A stretch of DNA of 64,000 bases from Rhodospirillaceae bacterium (GTDB taxonomy: Bacteria; Pseudomonadota; Alphaproteobacteria; DSM-16000; Inquilinaceae): positions 1-64,000 of the forward strand of contig JACKIG010000012.1 in NCBI GenBank assembly GCA_020638595.1. Direction: 5' to 3'. The position numbers and the translations under genes are program-made. The notes beneath the pieces are model-generated. The model saw only the letters and a program-made list of their open reading frames with translations, was not told the DNA's origin and made no database searches. Shown here piece after piece: positions 55,010-63,877 of this stretch. Each line of letters starts with the position of its first letter. Position 1 is the stretch's first letter.

Positions 55010-56290
55010 CTACAGTGACCAATAGTTGACGTGCCCGGGCACGTCGGCCGGGTCGACGACCGACTTGACGTCCACCAGCAGGCCGCCATCGTTCAGGCGC
55101 GCAAACAGGTCGGACGGGGCGACGGCCAGGTAGTGCCGGTGCGGCACCGCCAGGACCAGCGCATCCAGGCCGGTGATCGTGTCCAGCGGCGCCAGGGCGA
55201 GGCCGTATTCGGCCATGACCTCTTCGGCCCCCGCCATGGGATCGTGGACCAGGGGCTGGAGGCCGAAGCTCGCCAGCTCCGCCGCGATGTCGGGCACGCG
55301 GCTGTTGCGCAGGTCCGGCACGTTCTCCTTGAAGGTGATGCCAAGGATGCCGATGCGCGCCTGTGCGGCCGTGCGGCCGTTGCGGAACAGCGCCTTGACG
55401 ATCTCCTGCGCGATATGGCGGCCCATGCCGTCGTTGATTCGACGCCCGGCCAGGATGACCTCGGGGTAGTAGCCCACCTGCTGGGCGCGCGCGGTCAGAT
55501 AGTAGGGGTCGACGCCGATGCAATGGCCGCCGACCAGGCCCGGGGTGAAGGGCAGGAAGTTCCACTTGGTCCGCGCCGCAGCCAGCACGTCGGCGGTGCG
55601 CAGGCCCAGGCGATGGAAGATCAGCGCCAGTTCGTTCATCAGCGCCACGTTCAGGTCGCGCTGGATGTTCTCGATCACCTTGGCGGCCTCCGCCACCTCG
55701 ATGGACGGCGCGCGGTGGATGCCGGCGGGAATGATGCGGCCGTAGAGGCCGGCCACCCGCTCCAGCGTCGCGGCGTCCTCGCCGGACACGACCTTGACGA
55801 TGCGCTCCAGCGTGTGTTCGCGGTCGCCGGGATTGATGCGCTCCGGCGAATAGGCCAGGCGGAAGTCCCGGCCCTGTTGCAGCCCCGATGCGCGCGCGAT
55901 GGCGGGGCCGCAGACGTCCCGTGTCACGCCCGGATAGACGGTGCTTTCGAACACCACCATGGCGCCGGGGCGGATATGGGCGCCGATGGTCTCGCACGCG
56001 CGGACCAGGATGCGCAGGTCCGGATGGTGGTCGCCGTCCACCGGCGTGGGGACGCTGACGACGATCGTGGTGGCATCGCGCAGCGCCGACGGGTCGTGGG
56101 TGTAGTCCAGGCGCGAGCCCAGCAGGGTGTCCCTGTCCGTCTCGCCGGTCACGTCGACACCCGCCTTCAGCTGCGCCACGCGTTCGGCGTTGATGTCGAC
56201 GCCCAGTGTTCCCTCGAACTCCCGGGCGAAGCCCAGGGCCACGGGCAGGCCGACATAGCCGAGCCCGACAACGGCGATCCGCTCGTCCAT
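55010..56290 (-). CDS. nucleotide-sugar dehydrogenase (UDP-HexNAc / Vi-type, TviB/WecC family)
   Basis: A 426-residue NAD-dependent enzyme that oxidises a UDP-sugar at C6 to the uronic acid. It has the Rossmann motif VVGLGYVGLPVA, the VFESTVYPGVTRDVCGP segment, and the catalytic Cys in GGHCIGVDPYY. FTPGLVGGHC and FKENVPDLRNSRV are also diagnostic. Members act on UDP-GlcNAc, UDP-GalNAc or UDP-ManNAc for surface polysaccharide. The ATG at 56290 begins MDERIAVVGLGYV, the natural start. It lies 56 bp upstream of the type I exporter in the same direction, hinting at export of a glycan-related or surface protein. Confidence 0.9.
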   Translation of the reverse strand: MDERIAVVGLGYVGLPVALGFAREFEGTLGVDINAERVAQLKAGVDVTGETDRDTLLGSRLDYTHDPSALRDATTIVVSVPTPVDGDHHPDLRILVRACETIGAHIRPGAMVVFESTVYPGVTRDVCGPAIARASGLQQGRDFRLAYSPERINPGDREHTLERIVKVVSGEDAATLERVAGLYGRIIPAGIHRAPSIEVAEAAKVIENIQRDLNVALMNELALIFHRLGLRTADVLAAARTKWNFLPFTPGLVGGHCIGVDPYYLTARAQQVGYYPEVILAGRRINDGMGRHIAQEIVKALFRNGRTAAQARIGILGITFKENVPDLRNSRVPDIAAELASFGLQPLVHDPMAGAEEVMAEYGLALAPLDTITGLDALVLAVPHRHYLAVAPSDLFARLNDGGLLVDVKSVVDPADVPGHVNYWSL

Positions 56291-56648
56291 AGCCGATATT
56301 GCGCCTTTTCCTGCAGGTCTCGGGCGGCACACCCGCCGCCGGAGACTGATGAGCCTGCCATGACCGCCCTTACGCACCCGTTAACCGTCGCGCATTCGGG
56401 GCGGTGCCGCCCGGCCGGACCTGCCGACCGACGACCGAAGCCGCGGACACTAGCGAATTCGCCCGGAAATTCCAGCTGGAACCGGCAGGGGTCCACGGGC
56501 GTTCCATCTCCGGGATACCCATCCGCACGGCATGGCCCCCGTTGGGGGGAAAACGGGATATGCGTGCCGGCAAATCGCCGCGATATGGCCCCATGCCATG
56601 GCGATGCACCGCCCCCATATCCCTTGTGCGCAAACGATTGGAGGGACC
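56291..56648. other. 358-bp divergent intergenic region, no gene seen
   Basis: This stretch lies between the sugar dehydrogenase and the second mlaC and must hold both promoters. I find no ribosome site with a plausible short frame, no repeat and no clear hairpin. GGAGGGACC at its right end is the mlaC ribosome site. Confidence 0.5.
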
Positions 56649-57278
56649 ATGAAGACCATCGCACGCAGGACCCTGTGTGCCGGACTGGGCGCAGCGTGCT
56701 GCCTGATGCTGGCCGTTTCGCCCGGGCGCGCGACCGAACCGGCCGCCGCAGAGGCGTTCATCGCCGATCTCGGCCAGGAAACGGTGGAGGTATTGAGCCG
56801 GCCCGGCCTGACCTACCGTCAGGCCGTCGATGAAGTCAGGGTCATCTTCAACCGCAGCTTCGACATCCCGACGATCGGCCGCTTCGTACTGGGGCGCCAT
56901 TGGCGCAATGCGACCCCGGCCCAGCAACAGGAATACCTTCGCCTGTTCGAAGACATGATCGTCGAAACCTATGCCCGCCGGTTCTACGACTATTCCGGCG
57001 AAACGCTGCGGGTGCAGGGATCGCGGCCGGAGGGCGACAACGACGTGCTGGTGCAATCGCAGATCGTGCGGCCGAGCGGTGCCCCGCCGGTGGCCGTCGT
57101 TTGGCGGGTGCGCGAACGCGATGGCGAGCATCGGATCATCGATGTCGTTATCGAGGGTGTCAGCATGGATGTGACCCAGCGTGACGAGTTCAGCGCGGTG
57201 ATCCAGCGCAACGGCGGCAACTTCGACGCGCTGTTGAGTTCGATGACCGAGACCATCGAGCAGGCGCGGCGGGGCTGA
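56649..57278 (+). CDS. second MlaC/Ttg2D-family protein
   Basis: A 209-residue exported protein. Signal peptide about residues 1-28 (CAGLGAACCLMLAVSPGRAT). The mature part reads FDIPTIGRFVLGRHWRNA, EYLRLFEDMIVETYARRF and IEGVSMDVTQRDEFSAVIQ, then RNGGNFDALL, closely parallel to MlaC at 6287-6904 with well over half of positions identical by eye. A duplicate periplasmic lipid carrier without mlaA beside it may serve another transporter or condition. GGAGGGACC precedes the ATG at 56649. Confidence 0.88.
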   Translation: MKTIARRTLCAGLGAACCLMLAVSPGRATEPAAAEAFIADLGQETVEVLSRPGLTYRQAVDEVRVIFNRSFDIPTIGRFVLGRHWRNATPAQQQEYLRLFEDMIVETYARRFYDYSGETLRVQGSRPEGDNDVLVQSQIVRPSGAPPVAVVWRVRERDGEHRIIDVVIEGVSMDVTQRDEFSAVIQRNGGNFDALLSSMTETIEQARRG

Positions 57279-57300
57279 TCGGCCCGTCGCCGTAGCCTTG

Positions 57301-57326
57301 GCCGGGCCGTCGCGGGACGGCCCGGC
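57301..57326 (+). terminator. strong hairpin after the second mlaC
   Basis: GCCGGGCCGTC (57301-57311) and GACGGCCCGGC (57316-57326) pair perfectly over 11 bp with a 4-nt loop, 23 bp beyond the stop. No T-run; terminator likely by position. Confidence 0.55.
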
Positions 57327-57439
57327 GGAGGCCCCGGGAATGGGGCTTGATCTCTGCGGCAACCGCGGTGTTTCCTGATGTCCTGCCCTGGCCGGCCCGG
57401 CAATCCCCCCGGGTCCGGGAGCAGCAAGGAAAGGCCGCG

Positions 57440-58306
57440 ATGCCGGTGAAGCCCGATGCCCTGCTTGCCGAGGTGCCGCATCTTCGTCGGCATGCGCGTT
57501 TGCTCACGGGGTCGATGGAACTTGGGGACGAATATGTCCGCCTGTGTCTGGAGCTCGTCGTGGCGGAGCCCGAACGGCTGGAAGGGGGCGAGCTGCGCCT
57601 GGAGCTGTTCCGGGCATTCTATGATTCGTGGGAGGTGATCAACCGCGCAACCTCGGGCCAAGCGCCGGAGGAGGCCAGTGATGTGGACCGCCTGGAAGAA
57701 CGCCTGGCCAAGCTGGCGCCTATCGATCGCCAAGTGCTGCTGCTGACCGCGTGCGAGGATTTCACGCCCGAACAGGCCGGGTGGATCCTGAACCTTGATG
57801 CGGCGGGCGTGGACGCACACCTGAAAACGGCGCGCGAAGCCCTGCGCCATGATGCGGCGGTGCCGGTCTTCATCATCGAGGACGAGACGATGATCGCGCT
57901 TGAGCTGAGCGAGATCATCCAGGAGATGGGCCTGACGGTCGCCGGACTGTTCGCCCGGCAGGAGGATGCGATCGCCGCCGCTTCGGGCCAACAGCCCGGC
58001 CTGGTGCTGGCCGACATCCAGTTGGCCGACGAGGGCAACGGCATCGCCGCGGCCCAGGCGATCCTGCAGCGCTATCACGTGCCGATCGTCTTCGTGACCG
58101 GCTATCCGGAACGCCTGCTGACCGGCGACGGGCTGGAACCGGCCTTCGTGGTGGCAAAACCGTTCCGTGTCGAGGGGCTGAAGGCGATGATCGCGCACGC
58201 CCTTGCCGTCTATGCCGCCCCGGGACAGGCGGCGGACCATCGCGCCAAGCTGCTGGGCAAGCTTCGGCAGATCACCGGCCACCAGCTGCAACAGCAATCC
58301 ACCTGA
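57440..58306 (+). CDS. phyR: general stress response regulator PhyR
   Basis: A 288-residue anti-anti-sigma factor. Residues about 1-130 are a sigma-factor-like domain (sigma-2-like helix then APIDRQVLLLTACEDFTPEQAGWIL); residues about 140-262 are a receiver in reverse order to normal regulators, with acceptor Asp in VLADIQLADEGNG and the FxTGY variant PIVFVTGYPERLLTG. When phosphorylated, PhyR binds NepR and frees the sigma factor EcfG. nepR and ecfG, which often sit beside phyR, are not here. AAGGAAAGG lies before the ATG. It converges on a giant kinase whose HWE core is of the type that phosphorylates PhyR. Confidence 0.93.
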   Translation: MPVKPDALLAEVPHLRRHARLLTGSMELGDEYVRLCLELVVAEPERLEGGELRLELFRAFYDSWEVINRATSGQAPEEASDVDRLEERLAKLAPIDRQVLLLTACEDFTPEQAGWILNLDAAGVDAHLKTAREALRHDAAVPVFIIEDETMIALELSEIIQEMGLTVAGLFARQEDAIAAASGQQPGLVLADIQLADEGNGIAAAQAILQRYHVPIVFVTGYPERLLTGDGLEPAFVVAKPFRVEGLKAMIAHALAVYAAPGQAADHRAKLLGKLRQITGHQLQQQST

Positions 58307-58330
58307 CCGTAGCCGGGGGGCAAAGCGGCC

Positions 58331-61300
58331 TCACGCAGACGCGTCGGCCCGCAGCGGGATCGTCAGGCGGCACTCCAGCCCTTCCGGCCGGAAGGTCCGG
58401 TCCACATGGCCGCGGAATTCGTGGGCGATGTTGAGGTCGATGAGCTTCGAGCCGAACCCCGTACGGGTCGGCGGCGCAACGGGCGGCCCCCCGCTTTCGA
58501 CCCAGCGGACGCGCAGGACCCTTGTGTCGGCGTCGCCGTCGAGCGTCCAGCCGACTGCCACCTGTCCGGAGGCGTTGGCCAGGGCGCCGTATTTCGCCGC
58601 ATTGGTGACGAGTTCGTGGAAGACGAGGCTGAGCGCCAGTGCCGTCTTCGGCGGCAGCTCCAGCGCGGGGCCGGACTGGGCGACGGCATCGGGGCGCTGG
58701 GCATAGGGCCGGACCTGCTGGTCGATCACGGTGTCCAGGCGGGAGGTGCCCCAACGGCTTTCGGCCAGCAGGGTATGCGTGGCGGCCAGGGCCTGAATGC
58801 GCCCCTCGAAGGCCGTGCTGAAGTCGTCCATCGACTCGCTGTGCCGCCGGGTCTGTGCGGCGATGGACGCGACGATCGCCAGCGTGTTGCGCACCCGGTG
58901 GTTCAGCTCGTCGATCAGCAGCTTGCGGTGCTCCTCCAGCCTCTTGCGCTCGTCGATCTCGATTGCCGAGCCGATATAGCCCAGGAACTCGCCGCCGCCA
59001 CCCAGTCGCGGCCTGGCGGAATCGATCGCCCAGTGATAGTCGCCGTCGCTGCTGCGGAAGCGGTATTCCAGCTGGAAGGCTTCCCGTTTCTCGTTGGCGG
59101 CAAGGAAGGTCCGGCGCGCCTGGGCGCGGTCGTCGGGATGCACGGCATCCAGCCAGCCGAAGCCGAGGCCGGTGGACGGCGTCTGCCCTGTGGCGTCGTA
59201 CCAGCTCTGGCTGAGGAAGGTGCACGCCCCGTCCGGTTCGGTGACGCGCACCATCACCGGCGCGTTGTCGGCCATGTGGCGGAACCGCGCCTCGCTCTCG
59301 CGCAGGGCCGCATCGGCCTCGCGGCGGATGCGCAGCATGTTCAGCTGTGCCTCGACCCGGGCGATCAGTTCGCGCGCCGCGAACGGCTTGGTCAGATAGT
59401 CGTCCGCGCCGGCCGTCAGGCCCGCGATGCGCGCATCCTCGCCGGCGCGGGCGGACAGCAGGATGATGGGGATCGCGCGCGTGGCGTCGTCGTCCCGCAG
59501 CGCCCGCAAGAGGCCAAGGCCGTCAAGGCGCGGCATCATGACGTCGGCCAGGACAAGGTCGGGGGGGTCGGCCCGTGCGGCCGCCAGGGCCGCCTGGCCA
59601 TCCGGGACCGCCTGTACGTCGTACTGCCGGCCGAGAAGGCGTTCGACATAGGCGCGCATGTCGGCGTTGTCGTCGGCCCATAGAATGCGGGCGCGCCGGG
59701 CATCGGCACCGCCGATCGCGGACAGGGGCGGGAAATCGGTGTCCAACGCCTCCACCCGCAGGTCCCCGGTGTCCTCGTATCCGCCCGGCAGCCAGCGCAG
59801 CGCCTCCTCCACGAAGGCGCCGGCGCCGATGGCGGTCGGTATGCCTGTCCTGGCGATGCTGATGCGCTCCGCCGGCAGATGCTCGCGGCCCAGGGGGATC
59901 GACACGGTGAACGTCGTACCCCCTCCAACGGTGCTGTCGACCGTTACGGTGCCGCCGTGCAGCTTCACCAGCTCGCGCACCAGGGCCAGCCCGATGCCGG
60001 TGCCTTCGTGCGAGCGTCCCCGGGTCGCCTCGACCCGGCGGAAGCGCTCGAAGATGTGCGGCTGTTCGGTTGGCGGGATGCCGACGCCGGTATCGCTGAC
60101 CGTCAGCTGCGCGCTTCCGCCGCCGGATCGGACAGCAACGGCGATCTCGCCTTCGAAGGTGAACTTGAAGGCGTTGGACACCAGATTGAGGACGATCTTC
60201 TCCCACATGTCCCGGTCCACATAGACCGGCTCGGCAAGCGGCGGGCAGTCCACGACCAACCCCAGGCCTGCGCGTTCGCAGGCGGAGCGGAAGTTGCTGG
60301 CAAGCTCTGCCGTCAGGCCGGGCAGGTCCGTCTCCACATAGGTGGCCTGGGTCCGCCCGGCCTCGATCCGGGAGAAGTCGAGCAGCGTATTGACCAGCTT
60401 CAAGAGGCGCAGGCCGTTGCGGTGAACCAGCGCAAGCGCTTGCCGATGGGGCTGCGCCAGCGGCGTCTGGCGGTCGCCCAGCATGTCCTCCAGCGGTCCC
60501 AGCATCAGCGCCAGCGGCGTACGGAATTCGTGGCTGACATTGCCGAAGAAGGTCGTCTTCGCCCGATCAAGCTCCGCCAGGGATTCGGCGCGGCGGCGTT
60601 CCTGCTCGAACGCACGGGCATTGGCGGCGGCCGTGGCGATCGTGTTGGCGACCAGTTGCAGGAAGGCGCGGTAGCTTTCCACCGGCGCGCGCCGCGGGTT
60701 CGCCCCCAGGACCAGGGCGGCCCCGGGGCGGGACTGGCCCCGATCGGATACGGGCAGGACCACGGCCGTGCGGACGGGATCATCCCATATGGACCGCGGC
60801 ACGTCCTTCAGGCGCGCTTCCAGGTCGTCGACCGTCTCGGCCTCGCCCCGCAGCACGAGGTCCAGCGGCCACACACCGCCCGCGCGCGCAAGCCGTTGCG
60901 GTGCGGCAGGCGTTCCCGCCGGGACATTGGCCGACCCGATCAGTTCGGCCGGTCCGTCGTCCCCCAGGCGGTAGAGCAGGGCGAAGGGGATGTCGGCCGC
61001 GTGCGCTTCCAGCACCCGAAGGCACGAGGCATAGGCCGCCTCCAGCGTCTTGGCGTCCGCCCCCACGGCGGCGAGCCTGCGCAGGCAGCGCAATCGCCGA
61101 TCGCCCACCACTTTGCCGGTCGTCTCGGTGCAGGCGCAGAACATGCCGCCCACGCCGCCGGACTCGTCGCTGATCGGGCTATAGGAGAAGGTGAAATACA
61201 CCTCCTCCAGATAGCCGCTGCGTTCCATGAACAGCCTGAGGTCTTCCGACCACGTCGCACCGCCGGCCAGTGCGCGCTGGACCAGCGGCAGGATGTCCGG

Positions 61301-61615
61301 CCAGATCTCGGCCCAGACCTCCGTGAAGGGCCGGCCGAGGGCTGCCGGGTGTTTGGCGCCGAGGATCGAGCGATAGCCGTCGTTGTAGAGGAAGACCAGT
61401 TCGCGCCCCCAGGCGATGAACATCGGATGGAGGGAATGCAGCATGATGCTGGTGGCGGTGCGCAGCGATTGCGGCCAGTCGGCGACCGCGCCCAGCGCCG
61501 TCGACGACCAGTCAAGCGAGCGCATCAAGGCGCCCATCTCGCCGCCCCCGGCCAGGAAGTCCGACGCCATGTCGGGGCATTCGCCGGAGGCGGGGCTGTG
61601 CGATCCGTCCGTCAC
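58331..61615 (-). CDS. hybrid sensor kinase with two kinase cores (HisKA and HWE)
   Basis: A 1094-residue soluble multidomain kinase. From the N-terminus: PAS-like region (about 35-165), GAF (about 180-335), HisKA with phospho-His H361 in NVSHEFRTPL and its ATPase (about 465-585; DTGVGIPPTEQ, HEGTGIGLALV), receiver with acceptor D691 (VLADVMMPRLDG), PAS with PAC (about 785-900), then an HWE/HisKA_2 core with His near 906 (ELNHRVRNTLAIV), FHELVTNAAKYGAL and the WVESGG...PPTRTGFG tail. No membrane helices, so cytoplasmic signals. The end of the gene is 25 bp from phyR, so the HWE core is a good candidate to phosphorylate PhyR. GTG start at 61615; ATG at 61570 is an alternative. Confidence 0.92.
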   Translation of the reverse strand: MTDGSHSPASGECPDMASDFLAGGGEMGALMRSLDWSSTALGAVADWPQSLRTATSIMLHSLHPMFIAWGRELVFLYNDGYRSILGAKHPAALGRPFTEVWAEIWPDILPLVQRALAGGATWSEDLRLFMERSGYLEEVYFTFSYSPISDESGGVGGMFCACTETTGKVVGDRRLRCLRRLAAVGADAKTLEAAYASCLRVLEAHAADIPFALLYRLGDDGPAELIGSANVPAGTPAAPQRLARAGGVWPLDLVLRGEAETVDDLEARLKDVPRSIWDDPVRTAVVLPVSDRGQSRPGAALVLGANPRRAPVESYRAFLQLVANTIATAAANARAFEQERRRAESLAELDRAKTTFFGNVSHEFRTPLALMLGPLEDMLGDRQTPLAQPHRQALALVHRNGLRLLKLVNTLLDFSRIEAGRTQATYVETDLPGLTAELASNFRSACERAGLGLVVDCPPLAEPVYVDRDMWEKIVLNLVSNAFKFTFEGEIAVAVRSGGGSAQLTVSDTGVGIPPTEQPHIFERFRRVEATRGRSHEGTGIGLALVRELVKLHGGTVTVDSTVGGGTTFTVSIPLGREHLPAERISIARTGIPTAIGAGAFVEEALRWLPGGYEDTGDLRVEALDTDFPPLSAIGGADARRARILWADDNADMRAYVERLLGRQYDVQAVPDGQAALAAARADPPDLVLADVMMPRLDGLGLLRALRDDDATRAIPIILLSARAGEDARIAGLTAGADDYLTKPFAARELIARVEAQLNMLRIRREADAALRESEARFRHMADNAPVMVRVTEPDGACTFLSQSWYDATGQTPSTGLGFGWLDAVHPDDRAQARRTFLAANEKREAFQLEYRFRSSDGDYHWAIDSARPRLGGGGEFLGYIGSAIEIDERKRLEEHRKLLIDELNHRVRNTLAIVASIAAQTRRHSESMDDFSTAFEGRIQALAATHTLLAESRWGTSRLDTVIDQQVRPYAQRPDAVAQSGPALELPPKTALALSLVFHELVTNAAKYGALANASGQVAVGWTLDGDADTRVLRVRWVESGGPPVAPPTRTGFGSKLIDLNIAHEFRGHVDRTFRPEGLECRLTIPLRADASA

Positions 61616-61788
61616 GAAGCGCTCACCCCCCGTCGCGGCGGGTGGACCGGTCGGGTCGGCCCGAGGACGCCCGCGCCGGATCCGGCCCGCCGCGGGCGAT
61701 TGACTTCGGTATACCGCCGGACCAGCATGACCCGGATCGCCGGAGCGTCCGCCCGCCGGCCCGGCGCCGCGCTGCAGGGGGAAACCGC

Positions 61789-62571
61789 ATGGCCAGCACG
61801 CTGAAGGACCAATCGCGCACGCGCGCGCTGAAGGTCGGCCACTTCATCGTCGAATTCGCCACACCCGGCATCGGGCACATGCTGGCCAATTGCGGGTGTG
61901 AGTTCGTGCTGTTCGATACGGAGCACAGCGGTTTCCATCACGAGACGATCAAGTCGGCCATCCGTTATTTCGAGGCGGCATCCGTGCCGGTGATCGTGCG
62001 GGTGCCGTCGAAGTCCTACCATCACATCGCGCGCGCCTGCGACATGGGGGCGGAGGGTATCATGCTGCCCATGGTCGGCAACGCGGCGGAGGCGCGCGCC
62101 ATCCTGGATTGTATGAAATATACGCCGGAGGGCCATCGTGGCGTGGCGCTGGGCATCGCCCACGATGCCTACACGGGCGGTGCCGTGATGGACAAGCTGG
62201 CCGGGGCCAATCGGCGGACGACCTTCTTCGCCCAGATCGAGACCGCCGAAGGCGTGGAGAACGCCGATGCCATCGCCGCCGTTGACGGCGTCGACTGTCT
62301 GTGGGTCGGGCATTTCGACCTGTCGAGCTCGCTGGGTATCCCGGGCGAGTTCGAGCATCCGACATTCCTGTCGGCCATCGACAGGGTAGCGGCGGCATGC
62401 GCCGCCCACGGCAAGGCCCTGGGGCGGCTGGTGCCCGACGTGGCCACCGCGGCCGACTACCACGCCAAGGGGTTCGACTTCATCTGCTATTCCGGCGACG
62501 TCTGGGTGTTCCAGGGGGCGCTGAAGGCCGGCATCGACGGCGTACGCGCCGCCTGCGCGGCCAGGGGCTGA
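61789..62571 (+). CDS. HpcH/HpaI family aldolase
   Basis: A 260-residue class II pyruvate-type aldolase. It shows GHFIVEFATPGIGHMLANCG, FVLFDTEHSGF with the metal-site Glu, a GAEGIMLPMVG motif, and QIETAEGVENADAIAAVDGVD with the metal-binding Glu and Asp. Such enzymes cleave 2-keto-3-deoxy or 4-hydroxy-2-oxo acids to pyruvate or oxaloacetate and an aldehyde. It heads an operon with a 2-hydroxyacid dehydrogenase and an FAH-family gene, which fits breakdown of a sugar acid or aromatic product. Start 61789; GCAGGGGGAAACCGC precedes it. Confidence 0.88.
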   Translation: MASTLKDQSRTRALKVGHFIVEFATPGIGHMLANCGCEFVLFDTEHSGFHHETIKSAIRYFEAASVPVIVRVPSKSYHHIARACDMGAEGIMLPMVGNAAEARAILDCMKYTPEGHRGVALGIAHDAYTGGAVMDKLAGANRRTTFFAQIETAEGVENADAIAAVDGVDCLWVGHFDLSSSLGIPGEFEHPTFLSAIDRVAAACAAHGKALGRLVPDVATAADYHAKGFDFICYSGDVWVFQGALKAGIDGVRAACAARG

Positions 62572-62609
62572 GACCGGGGCCGTCGCACCGGACCTGGGGG
62601 GAGCAGGGC

Positions 62610-63659
62610 ATGGCCAGGTTCCGCATCGCCTTGAGCGGTGATTTCCGCAAGCCGGACGGCACGCCGGCCTATCCGATGTTCGACACCACGCCGCTGACGT
62701 CGGATCCGCAGATCGACACCGTGTATGTCGATGCCGTGGACGGCGCCATCCCGGCGCAGGGACTGGCCGGTTGTGACGCCCTGATCCTGTTGCTGCCGAA
62801 ATTCACCGCAGCCAGCATTCCGGCGGACGGCCGGCTGGCGGTCGTGGCGCGCTTCGGCGTCGGCTTCGACAATGTCGACGTCCCCGCCTGCACCGCTGGC
62901 GATATCGCCCTGGTGACGACCCCGGACGGGGTGCGGCGGCCGGTGGCCGTCGCGATCCTGACCTTCGTGCTGGCGCTCAGCCAGCGCATGCTGATCAAGG
63001 ACCGGCTGGCCCGACGGGGGCCGGAGGGGTGGGCCGAGCGGTCCGGCCACATGGGCACGGGCCTGATCGGCCGCACCCTCGGGTCGCTGGGCATCGGCAA
63101 TATCGGTGCGGAGGTCTATCGGCTGGCGGTACCCTTCGGCATGGATTTCATCGCCCACGACCCCTATGCGGACCCCGCCGTGGCGGCCGAGCTGGGCATC
63201 CGCCTGGTGTCGCTGGAGGAGCTGTTCCGCCTGTCCGATTTCCTGTCGGTCAGCTGCCCGCTCAACGACCAGACCCGCGGCATCGTCAATGCCCAGCGCC
63301 TGGCGCTGATGAAGCCCACGGCCTTCCTGATCAACACCGCCCGCGGCCCCGTCGTCGACCAGGCGGCCCTGACCGACGCGCTGCGCCGCCGCGCCATCGC
63401 CGGCGCCGGCCTGGACGTGTTCGAGGTGGAGCCGACCCCGGCGGGGGAGGCGCTGATGGCACTGGACACCGTGATCGTCAGCCCGCACGCGCTGTCGTGG
63501 ACGGACCAGGGCTTCGCCGGCATCGGCGCCGCCGATGTCGCCGCCGTTCTGGCGGTGATGCGCGGCGAGGTCCCGCGCGGCATCGTCAACCGTGCGGTCG
63601 TCGACCGTCCGGGCTGGCAGGCCAAGCTGGATGGGTATCGCCGGCGGCCTGGCGGATGA
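62610..63659 (+). CDS. D-isomer-specific 2-hydroxyacid dehydrogenase
   Basis: A 349-residue NAD(P)-dependent oxidoreductase. It has an N-terminal catalytic half with VARFGVGFDNVDVPACTAGD, and a nucleotide-binding loop GSLGIGNIGAEVYRLAVPFG. The later NTARGPVVDQAALTDALRR and FEVEPTP motifs hold the catalytic Arg and Glu; the usual terminal His reads SPHALSWT. It likely interconverts a 2-keto and 2-hydroxy acid in the same pathway as the upstream aldolase. The ATG at 62610 follows GGGGGGAGCAGGGC. Its TGA overlaps the ATG of the next frame. Confidence 0.9.
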   Translation: MARFRIALSGDFRKPDGTPAYPMFDTTPLTSDPQIDTVYVDAVDGAIPAQGLAGCDALILLLPKFTAASIPADGRLAVVARFGVGFDNVDVPACTAGDIALVTTPDGVRRPVAVAILTFVLALSQRMLIKDRLARRGPEGWAERSGHMGTGLIGRTLGSLGIGNIGAEVYRLAVPFGMDFIAHDPYADPAVAAELGIRLVSLEELFRLSDFLSVSCPLNDQTRGIVNAQRLALMKPTAFLINTARGPVVDQAALTDALRRRAIAGAGLDVFEVEPTPAGEALMALDTVIVSPHALSWTDQGFAGIGAADVAAVLAVMRGEVPRGIVNRAVVDRPGWQAKLDGYRRRPGG

Positions 63660-63877
63660 CGGCCGGCGCCTGGCAGCGCACGGGGCGGGCGTGCCTCCGC
63701 GCGACGCGGCCCGTCATCGGTCCCGGCGCCGTGTTCGGGCTCGCGTCCCGGCCCGTGCCGAGGGAACATGTCCGGGCATTGGCGCTTATCCTTGTCGTCT
63801 GCGCGCTGACCGCGGCCGCGACTGTCGCGGCCATCGCCAGCCGCGCGGAACCCTCAGCAGGAGTACGCACCCCATGA
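63656..63877 (+). CDS. putative 73-residue membrane protein coupled to both neighbours
   Basis: Start ATG at 63656 overlaps the TGA of the dehydrogenase (ATGA), and its TGA at 63875-63877 overlaps the ATG of the FAH-family gene (ATGA). A basic, glycine-rich first half is followed by one hydrophobic helix near residues 42-62 (LALILVVCALTAAATVAAIAS). I recognise no family. Two four-base overlaps in a row are what one expects of a real coupled gene, but with a short frame in GC-rich DNA chance remains possible. Confidence 0.4.
   Translation: MTAGAWQRTGRACLRATRPVIGPGAVFGLASRPVPREHVRALALILVVCALTAAATVAAIASRAEPSAGVRTP

Noticed and set aside
51588..55025. A plus-strand open frame of more than 1100 codons
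   Set aside because: It mirrors the type I secretion genes on the other strand and is full of His, Gln, Asp and Arg runs typical of antisense reading in GC-rich DNA.
57279..57439. An EcfG-type promoter (GGAAC-N16/17-CGTT) before phyR
   Set aside because: A GGGAAT and later GTGTTT occur, but neither box nor spacing fits.
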